Assembly: GCA_900539645.1 (NCBI GenBank)
Contig: UQCY01000104.1
Location: 1 to 6,561, forward strand
Length of the DNA stretch: 6,561 nt
Reading direction: 5' to 3'
Origin: an uncultured Clostridium sp.
Lineage (GTDB): Bacteria; Bacillota; Clostridia; Peptostreptococcales; Peptostreptococcaceae
Below are positions 1 to 5,143 of the stretch, piece after piece. A model generated the notes under the pieces. The model was not told the DNA's origin, did not search any database, and saw nothing but the letters and a program-made list of their open reading frames with translations. Within the stretch, counting starts at the first letter, position 1; every line of letters begins with the position of its first letter. The translations under genes and the position numbers were made by a program.

Positions 1-342
1 AAGAGCGGAGAAAGTCCAATAAAAGCAAATGGTAAAATACTTGTAATCGATGGTGGATTCTCAAAAGCATATCAAGATAAAACTGGTATAGCAGGATATA
101 CATTAATATACAACTCTAAAACTATGCAGCTTGTATCTCACCAGCCATTTAGCTCTATGGAAGAAGCCATTTGCGATGAAAACGACATAATATCTACTAC
201 AGTTGTCGTTGAACACAAGGCTGAGAGAAAGATGGTAAGAGATACAGACGAAGGTAAGAGAATGCAGAATGAAATAGATGAGTTAAAAATGCTATTGAAA
301 GCATACCAGAAAGGTTTAATAAAACAGAAATACAATATATAG
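1..342 (+). CDS. fbp: Fructose-1,6-bisphosphatase class III, C-terminal part (5' end outside window)
   Basis: The frame is open from base 1 and gives 113 residues before a TAG stop. The segment from [11 protein letters not shown] through [12 protein letters not shown] to LVSHQPFSS is the characteristic C-terminal part of the Firmicutes class III fructose-1,6-bisphosphatase, a calcineurin-like metallophosphatase usually about 650-670 residues long. About the last sixth of the protein is therefore present. The family hydrolyses fructose 1,6-bisphosphate to fructose 6-phosphate and phosphate in the cytoplasm, the committed step of gluconeogenesis. The metal-binding phosphoesterase motifs lie upstream and cannot be checked here. 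The tail is charged and helical ([25 protein letters not shown]). The internal ATG at 124 is inside the domain and is not a start. No compact GC-rich terminator follows directly; the first strong candidate is the element at 657-813. Family assignment is from recognised sequence; function is known for the family. Confidence 0.93.
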   Translation, partial: KSGESPIKANGKILVIDGGFSKAYQDKTGIAGYTLIYNSKTMQLVSHQPFSSMEEAICDENDIISTTVVVEHKAERKMVRDTDEGKRMQNEIDELKMLLKAYQKGLIKQKYNI

Positions 343-352
343 TAAACTTTAA

Positions 353-505
353 AAATTTATAAATATAGTATATCCTATGGCAGTTAAAGTGCTATTCAGC
401 AATGTTGCAATCGGGGAATACTTCAGAAGCTTCGTTGCGTATTCAACAATAGTAATATCTCTAATAATGAACATACACAACGAAAAACAAGGGGTCTCAG
501 ACTAA
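353..505 (+). pseudogene. Possible remnant of the C-terminus of a membrane protein
   Basis: The frame is open from just after a stop at 350-352 to TAA at 503-505. From the only ATG (377) it would encode 42 residues, beginning MAVKVLFSNVAIGEYF and ending NIHNEKQGVSD. The middle is hydrophobic (FVAYSTIVISLIMNI) and followed by a short polar tail, as in the last transmembrane helix of a transporter or permease. Codon use looks coding-like compared with the AT-only flanks. There is no Shine-Dalgarno sequence before the ATG (the upstream bases are only A, T and a few C/G), so expression as an independent small protein is doubtful. I did not recognise the parent family. Alternatives are a real small membrane protein translated weakly, or a chance open frame. 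The idea of a gene remnant is inference. Confidence 0.35.
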
Positions 506-508
506 ACA

Positions 509-535
509 TAAAATAAAATTATCAATTTTATTTTA
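509..535. repeat. Perfect 12-bp inverted repeat, A/T only
   Basis: Arm 509-520 (taaaataaaatt) is the exact reverse complement of arm 524-535, with a 3-base loop (atc). The stem contains no G or C, so it is weak as a terminator despite perfect symmetry. It starts a few bases after the stop at 503-505. It could be the decayed or weak terminator of the lost gene, an operator-like palindrome, or chance in AT-rich sequence. Confidence 0.5.
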
Positions 536-607
536 GAAAAGTCCTTGACCACAGAAAATAGCTAGAGCACTAATATAAATATAAAATGCCTTTGTAGTGT
601 TTTAATT

Positions 608-635
608 TTGTATTTAAGAACTGAAAAGATATAAA
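608..635 (+). promoter_or_regulatory. Possible sigma-A-type promoter ahead of the structured element
   Basis: TTGTAT (608-613) and TATAAA (630-635) are spaced by 16 bases. Transcription would begin near 641-643, about 15 bases before the left arm of the hairpin element at 657. In sequence this AT-rich such matches arise often by chance, so the call rests mainly on its position. Another -35-like TTGACC at 545-550 has no well-spaced -10 box. Confidence 0.25.
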
Positions 636-656
636 AATATGTTATAAAGAATTTTA

Positions 657-813
657 AAAAAGCCCATTCTTTTTGATTGGGATTATGAATAATTCGATAT
701 CGACAATCTGGAGGCGACCCACAACATTGAAATGTGTTAGTTTAATGGGTGGGTCGCCGAAGCCTGGAGATGAGAATATTCATAATTTCAATCTAGAAAA
801 AGAAGGGCTTTTT
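657..813. ncRNA. Large structured hairpin element: bidirectional terminator and/or non-coding RNA
   Basis: The ends pair as aaaaagccc (657-665) with gggcttttt (805-813). Pairing continues with 667-674/797-804 (8 bp), 675-679/789-793 (5 bp), two G-U pairs at 680-681/787-788, and 682-690/778-786 (9 bp). An extra attc/gaat helix (692-695/774-777) is possible. A nearly symmetric internal loop follows (about 696-712 and 759-773), then a GC-rich helix at 713-722/749-758 (10 bp, core ggcgaccc/gggtcgcc) capped by a 26-base region with a further small acat/atgt hairpin. Both strands end in a run of T after the GC-rich base of the outer stem, and the element sits between convergent genes, so it could terminate transcription from both sides. 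The apical region is much larger and more GC-rich than a terminator needs, which suggests a structured RNA or a MITE-like element with long inverted ends. No riboswitch, SRP RNA or tmRNA core was recognised. The pairing is seen directly; the role is inferred and the functional strand is unknown. Confidence 0.6.
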
Positions 814-833
814 AAATTCTTATAACATCCATT

Positions 834-1553
834 TTATAGATTTTCAGTTCTATATTTTTCCATTATTTCTCCAAATATTTCAGCTGCAGAAGGAGGAGTG
901 TATGTTATTGCATTTGCTCCAGCATCAATAGTTTCTATAATTGATTCTGGAGAGTTTCCACCTGTAGCTATTATTGGGATGAAAGGATGGTCTTTCCTAA
1001 TTTTTCTAACAAGAGAGGCAGTATCTTTTCCAGCAGATACATTTAAAATAGTTGCACCTGCAGCAATTCTAGCTTCTATGTCTTCCTGATCGTGGCAAAT
1101 AGTGACAACTATAGGTATGCTTATAGTGTCCTTCATCTTGCTTATTAGAGCATTTTTTGCAGGAGAATTAAGAACAACTCCAAATGCACCGTGAAGCTCT
1201 GCATCTAATGCTATTGCTAGAGATCTATTCCCTGTAGTTATTCCACCGCCAACACCACAAAATACTGGAGAAGGAGATACATCCATTACCGCTTCATTTA
1301 TAGATTGTTGTGGAGTGAATGGGTAGACGGCTAGTACAGCGTCTGCATTATTATTTTTTATTATTGATATATCAGTAGAAAAGATAAGTGATTTTATTCT
1401 CTTTCCAAATATAATTATTCCGCTGGCTCTATCAATTTCCTTTGGAACACATACGATTTTATTTTTTAATTTTGATTCTATAACTGGAACTAAAGAATCT
1501 TCAGCAGATGTAAGTCTATAGACCATGTTTTCGTTTAATTTAAGATTTTCCAT
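834..1553 (-). CDS. TIM-barrel family protein of unknown function
   Basis: The ATG at 1551-1553 gives 239 residues. Alternating beta-strand and helix segments and glycine-rich loops indicate a (beta/alpha)8 barrel. Visible motifs are VGGGITTGNR (about 101-110), ATILNVSAGKD (about 167-177) and, near the C-terminus, IIATGGNSPES (about 195-205) with AGANAITYTPPS (about 211-222). The last two resemble the standard phosphate-binding loops of strands 7 and 8 in barrels such as KDPG aldolase, ThiG and the IMP dehydrogenase group. There is no signal peptide or membrane segment, so it is probably cytoplasmic. Similar clostridial proteins are often annotated only as 'hydrolase', which I cannot support from visible catalytic residues. 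The gene is transcribed alone, convergent with fbp and divergent from the methyltransferase gene. The frame extends upstream to a TTG at 1575-1577, but the only good ribosome-binding site lies inside that extension, which favours the ATG. Fold: fairly sure; substrate: unknown. Confidence 0.72.
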   Translation of the reverse strand: MENLKLNENMVYRLTSAEDSLVPVIESKLKNKIVCVPKEIDRASGIIIFGKRIKSLIFSTDISIIKNNNADAVLAVYPFTPQQSINEAVMDVSPSPVFCGVGGGITTGNRSLAIALDAELHGAFGVVLNSPAKNALISKMKDTISIPIVVTICHDQEDIEARIAAGATILNVSAGKDTASLVRKIRKDHPFIPIIATGGNSPESIIETIDAGANAITYTPPSAAEIFGEIMEKYRTENL

Positions 1554-1566
1554 TAATTGCCAATAT

Positions 1567-1570
1567 CTCC
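1567..1570 (-). promoter_or_regulatory. Ribosome-binding site that decides the start of the TIM-barrel gene
   Basis: On the minus strand the sequence reads aaaggagatatt, placing GGAG 13 bases before the ATG at 1551-1553. The spacing is longer than usual but workable. The TTG at 1575-1577 lies upstream of this site and has no comparable purine-rich sequence before it. Confidence 0.55.
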
Positions 1571-1750
1571 TTTTCAAGTTTAATCTATAATATTTTTAAT
1601 ATTTAATAGTCATTATTCAATGATATCATAAAAGTTAATTGCTAGAAATAAAAATTTATTACAATTCTTGCAAAAAACGTATTCTAAGTAATAGCGTTGT
1701 ATAATAAAAAATTTTTAAGAACATATAATAGATACAGTTGTAATATACTC

Positions 1751-1779
1751 TTATTAAATCAACTGATTAGTGATATAAT
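1751..1779 (+). promoter_or_regulatory. Possible promoter for the methyltransferase-lipoprotein-two-component run
   Basis: A perfect -10 box TATAAT (1774-1779) is preceded at 17 bases by a weak -35 TTATTA (1751-1756). The predicted start near 1786 gives a leader of about 25 bases before the ATG at 1812, with GGAGG at 1803-1807. The rest of 1578-1750 is very AT-rich. It has other TATAAT-like matches (for example at 1696-1740) without convincing -35 partners, and no riboswitch-like structure was seen. Confidence 0.4.
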
Positions 1780-1811
1780 AATATATATTAAATGATAAAA
1801 TTGGAGGTACT

Positions 1812-2972
1812 ATGAAAAAATATACACTTATATCGCCATGCTTTTTTGGAATGGAAAAAATGCTAGCGACAGAAATAAAAAATTTAGGATTTGAGATAGA
1901 AAAAACTGAAGACGGAAGAGTAACTTATAAAACAGGTGAAGATGGTATAGCTAAGGCAAATATGTGGCTTAGATGTGCGGAAAGAGTAAATCTTAAAGTT
2001 GCAGAATTTGAAGCTAGAACATTCGATGAGCTTTATGAAAATACAAAGAGAATAAACTGGTCAAAATATATACCTTATGGTGCACAGTTCCCAGTATCAA
2101 AAGCATCATCAATAAAATCTAAACTATTCAGTACAACTGATGTGCAGTCAATAGTTAAAAAAGCTATTGTTGATAATTTAAAGAGATCATACTTAGAAAG
2201 TGGAAGATTAAAAGAGGATAAAGAAAAATATCCTATATACGTGTTTATCCACAAGGACAAAGTAACGATATCAATAGATACTACAGGAGATGCACTTCAT
2301 AAGAGAGGATACAGAGAAAAGGCTAATAAAGCTCCTATAAGAGAAACTTTAGCAGCAGGGATAATGTATCTAACTCCATGGAGACCAGGAAGAACTCTAG
2401 TAGACCCTATGTGTGGTTCAGGGACTATACTTATAGAAGCTGCCATGATGGGATTAAACATGGCTCCAGGGCTTAACAGAGAATTTATCTCTGAAAAATG
2501 GAGAACAATAGATAAAAAAATCTGGTGGGATACTAGAAGAGATGCATTTGACCAGATGAATGAAGACTTAGACTTCAAGATTTATGGATACGACATAGAT
2601 CCAGAAACTATAGAAATAGCAAAAGAAAATGCTGAAATAGCGGGAGTTGCAGATTATATAGAATTTGCTGTTGCAGATGCTACAGAATTTAAAAGCGATG
2701 AGGAATATGGATTTATAGTTACAAATCCACCTTATGGTGAAAGACTTGAAAGTGAAGAATCTGTAAAATTACTTTATAAAGAATTAGGTTATGCGTTTAG
2801 AAGACTAAAAAATTGGTCATATTATCTAATAACTTCTTTTGAAGAATTTGAGTATGAATTTGGTCAGGAAGCAACTAAAAAAAGAAAACTTTACAATGGT
2901 ATGCTAAAAACATATCTTTATCAGTATCCAGGACCAAAACCACCTAGAAAAGAGAAAACTGAAGAAAAATAA
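1812..2972 (+). CDS. THUMP-domain class I SAM-dependent rRNA methyltransferase (RlmL/YpsC type)
   Basis: A 386-residue protein with a strong GGAGG four bases before the ATG. The N-terminus (MKKYTLISPCFFGMEKML) and residues about 45-155 match the THUMP RNA-binding region of the family. The Rossmann-type methyltransferase domain follows: SAM-binding motif I is DPMCGSGT (198-205), the acidic strand motif is YGYDIDPE (258-265), and the catalytic N-P-P-Y motif is NPPYGERL (305-312). The tail is lysine- and proline-rich (PGPKPPRKEK). NPPY enzymes of this group methylate an exocyclic amino group. E. coli RlmL makes N2-methylguanosine at 23S rRNA position 2445, and Firmicutes YpsC proteins correspond to its N-terminal half, lacking the second (RlmK) methyltransferase domain. 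Length and order fit an intact YpsC-type protein. The exact target nucleotide is inferred by family. It is first in a same-strand run, 11 bases ahead of the lipoprotein gene. Confidence 0.9.
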   Translation: MKKYTLISPCFFGMEKMLATEIKNLGFEIEKTEDGRVTYKTGEDGIAKANMWLRCAERVNLKVAEFEARTFDELYENTKRINWSKYIPYGAQFPVSKASSIKSKLFSTTDVQSIVKKAIVDNLKRSYLESGRLKEDKEKYPIYVFIHKDKVTISIDTTGDALHKRGYREKANKAPIRETLAAGIMYLTPWRPGRTLVDPMCGSGTILIEAAMMGLNMAPGLNREFISEKWRTIDKKIWWDTRRDAFDQMNEDLDFKIYGYDIDPETIEIAKENAEIAGVADYIEFAVADATEFKSDEEYGFIVTNPPYGERLESEESVKLLYKELGYAFRRLKNWSYYLITSFEEFEYEFGQEATKKRKLYNGMLKTYLYQYPGPKPPRKEKTEEK

Positions 2973-2983
2973 GGGGGGATTAG

Positions 2984-4417
2984 ATGAAAAAACTAATCAA
3001 GCTTATGTTGCTTGCGGTTGTACTATTACTTACAACTACAGGGTGTAGCACAAGCACAAAATCTCCAGAAAAATTACTTACAAAGCCTAATTATGATGAG
3101 GAAAAAGCACTTTTAAACTCTGGAATATCAAAAGTTCTTTATCAAAATGTAAACTTAATATTCCCAGAGAACCTAAAAGAGAGTGGAAAAATAAATTACG
3201 TTGATTTAGATGAGGATGGGAAGAACGAAATTGTAGCCTTTCAGAAAAAAGAAAAAATCAACTCTGATAGTAAGGTTGGATTCTTGATTTTAAGAGAGGA
3301 CAATGAAAGTTATTCTTTCTTAGAAGATGGTGTCGTACTTGAAAAAGGGGATAAGATAGAATACGGTGGATTTTACGATTTAGATGGAGATGGAAATAAA
3401 GAAATAATTATGCAGTACAAAGATCAAGATGATATATCGAGATTAAAAGTTTATGCATTTAAAGATAATAAAATAACTTTAAAATATCAGTTAGATGAAA
3501 TATTCGGCGAAGGAAATGTAATACCTAAACTAGCTTTAAATCCACATGATACAGGCAATACAACGGTATCTGTTGGAGATGTAGATAGCAAAAAAATAAA
3601 AATAAGCTATATAAATGACGACAACAACATGGATATGATAGTACTAGGATACAATTCTAATAATAGAGTATTAAAAATAAGCCTAGTACAGTTTACTTCT
3701 GAGCGGGCTATTGTAAAAGACGTAAAGACAGTAGATGATGTAAATGGAATATCTGAGGCATATATAACTATAGGAAATATATCTAAGTATGAAAAGGGTA
3801 TAATTTTAGACATACCAATAGGAAAAGATGGCGCTGTTGGAACAGAGGTTATGTATGTCAAAAACAACAAATTTATTACTGTGGCTAGCTGCAAGGATGA
3901 AAATATGAAAAAGGCATACTATGTTCCAGTAGGAGATATGAATAAGGATAATATAATAGATATCCCTTCAATCTCGCCAAATAGATCATCATTTATAGAT
4001 AAGGCATACGCATATATTACGTATTATCAGTGGAATGGTAATCTAGATGAAAATAATATGGAAATTATAGGACAAAACTACTACAACTATCAGTATAATT
4101 TTAGATTTAGCGTGCCTAAAGAAATGCAAAATATACTTTATACTGAGCAAAAATATGAAGGTGAAAAAATTCAATTAGAATTTAAAGCGACTAATATTAA
4201 AACAGGAACGTCGGAAACAGCGTTTACTGTAGTAGTAAAACCTAAATCAGGAACTATAGATGATAAAAAAGGCTTAACTAATTCAAAATATATCGTACAA
4301 GTATTAGAAAATGAAGATTATAGCTACGATATTATCATAAATAACAGAAAACTTTTAAAAGATTATGGAGTAGAAGAGAAAAAACTAAAAGAAAGCTTTT
4401 CTAATACATATGAGTAA
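2984..4417 (+). CDS. Predicted lipoprotein with Asp-rich (DxDxDG-type) loops
   Basis: A 477-residue protein with a run of six G (2973-2978) five bases before its ATG. The N-terminus is a lipoprotein signal: MKKLIK, a hydrophobic stretch, then TTTGC with Cys21 as the lipidation site, so the mature protein should be anchored on the outer face of the membrane. Residues 74-84 (DLDEDGKNEIV) and 132-142 (DLDGDGNKEII) are clear Asp-rich calcium-binding-type loops, each followed by a beta strand as in FG-GAP/VCBS-like repeats. Weaker copies lie at about 210-220 (INDDNNMDMIV) and 318-327 (DMNKDNIIDI). The C-terminal 90 residues look like a separate beta-rich region (LEFKATNIKTGTS, FTVVVKPKSG). No catalytic motif was recognised. 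It sits 11 bases after the methyltransferase gene and 24 bases before the response regulator gene. A role as sensor accessory or target of the two-component system is inference from context; calcium binding and a propeller fold are also inferred. Confidence 0.82.
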   Translation: MKKLIKLMLLAVVLLLTTTGCSTSTKSPEKLLTKPNYDEEKALLNSGISKVLYQNVNLIFPENLKESGKINYVDLDEDGKNEIVAFQKKEKINSDSKVGFLILREDNESYSFLEDGVVLEKGDKIEYGGFYDLDGDGNKEIIMQYKDQDDISRLKVYAFKDNKITLKYQLDEIFGEGNVIPKLALNPHDTGNTTVSVGDVDSKKIKISYINDDNNMDMIVLGYNSNNRVLKISLVQFTSERAIVKDVKTVDDVNGISEAYITIGNISKYEKGIILDIPIGKDGAVGTEVMYVKNNKFITVASCKDENMKKAYYVPVGDMNKDNIIDIPSISPNRSSFIDKAYAYITYYQWNGNLDENNMEIIGQNYYNYQYNFRFSVPKEMQNILYTEQKYEGEKIQLEFKATNIKTGTSETAFTVVVKPKSGTIDDKKGLTNSKYIVQVLENEDYSYDIIINNRKLLKDYGVEEKKLKESFSNTYE

Positions 4418-4441
4418 ATATATAGAAGGGGGAATAGTAGG

Positions 4442-5140
4442 ATGAAAGAAAAGATTTTAATTCTTGAAGATGAAATCGGAATAAGAAGCTTTGTAAGTAT
4501 AAATCTAAAGAGAGAAGGTTACGACATAATAGAAGCTGGAACAGGTCGGGAAGCTATAGAAAAAATAGATTCTGAAGATGGAATAGCAATAGCTTTATTA
4601 GACGTTATGCTTCCTGATATGAGCGGAATAGAAGTATGTAAATACATAAGAGCTAAATATGATCAGGTAGGGATAATAATGCTTACAGCAAAATCTCAGG
4701 AAGAAGATAAAATAGAAGGCTTTATGTCTGGAGCTGATGATTACATGGTAAAACCATTCAGTATAAAAGAATTAATGGTTAGAGTATCAGCTCTTATCAG
4801 AAGGGTTAGAAAAGAAAGTGCACCTGCTAAAAACAGCGAAATAGATTTACGGCCATTCCTATTAGATGTGGATAAAAGAAAGCTTTACAAAAATGGAGAA
4901 GAAATAGAATTAACACCTACAGAATTCTCTATAGTTAAATATCTTATGTCTAATGCAAAACAGTCTTTAAGTAGAGAAAAAATACTTGAAGAGGTTTGGG
5001 GAACAAACTATTTATATGATTTTAAAATAGTAGACGTAAATATAAGAAGAATAAGAAATAAAATAGAGGACGATCCTTCAAAACCAAAATATATACAGAC
5101 TATTTGGGGCTATGGTTACTGTTTTAGAAAGGAAGAGTAA
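4442..5140 (+). CDS. OmpR/PhoB-family DNA-binding response regulator
   Basis: A 232-residue protein preceded by aaggggg (4426-4432) nine bases before the ATG. The receiver domain spans about 1-122, with the acidic pocket at LEDE (8-11), phosphoacceptor Asp54 in LLDVMLPDMSG, conserved Thr82 in MLTAK and Lys104 in VKPF. After a short linker, residues about 133-230 form a winged-helix output domain: LTPTEFSIVKYL (157-168), SREKILEEVWG (177-187), the recognition-helix region VDVNIRRIRNKIE (197-209) and the wing IQTIWGYGYCF (218-228). All key residues are present, so it should be phosphorylated by the kinase encoded immediately downstream and act as a cytoplasmic transcription regulator. The DNA target and regulon are not visible here. 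Length is normal for the family. Confidence 0.95.
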   Translation: MKEKILILEDEIGIRSFVSINLKREGYDIIEAGTGREAIEKIDSEDGIAIALLDVMLPDMSGIEVCKYIRAKYDQVGIIMLTAKSQEEDKIEGFMSGADDYMVKPFSIKELMVRVSALIRRVRKESAPAKNSEIDLRPFLLDVDKRKLYKNGEEIELTPTEFSIVKYLMSNAKQSLSREKILEEVWGTNYLYDFKIVDVNIRRIRNKIEDDPSKPKYIQTIWGYGYCFRKEE

Positions 5141-5143
5141 ATG
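5131..5143 (+). promoter_or_regulatory. Ribosome-binding site of the kinase inside the regulator gene; abutting stop and start
   Basis: The sequence ggaagag (5131-5137) lies in the last codons of the regulator gene. Its TAA (5138-5140) is followed directly by the kinase ATG (5141-5143). This zero-base junction suggests translational coupling, so regulator and kinase are made in a fixed ratio. Confidence 0.6.

Noticed and set aside
138..335. Minus-strand open frame opposite fbp
   Set aside because: It lies entirely opposite a recognised coding region, and its product is low in complexity with no family features.
124..342. Separate 72-residue gene starting at the ATG at 124
   Set aside because: It is in the same frame as the fbp reading frame open from base 1, and the ATG lies inside a conserved part of that protein.
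545..574. TTGACC at 545-550 as the -35 box of a promoter
   Set aside because: The best downstream -10-like sequence (taatat) is spaced about 20 bases away, too far for a good promoter, and nothing clear would be transcribed from it.
657..813. Identification of the hairpin element as 6S RNA, SRP RNA, tmRNA or a known riboswitch
   Set aside because: The overall stem-bubble-stem shape resembles 6S RNA, but I recognised no family-specific conserved bases. The SRP tetraloop region, the tmRNA tRNA-like ends and common riboswitch cores are absent. It stays an unnamed structured element.
898..1089. Plus-strand open frame opposite the TIM-barrel gene
   Set aside because: It is antisense to a well-supported gene, with no ribosome-binding site or recognisable product.
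2075..2578. Minus-strand open frames (2075-2260 and 2297-2578) opposite the methyltransferase gene
   Set aside because: They overlap a clearly recognised gene carrying conserved catalytic motifs; their translations show no domain.
3607..3894. Minus-strand open frame opposite the lipoprotein gene
   Set aside because: It is a by-product of AT-rich codon use on the other strand, with no independent signals.
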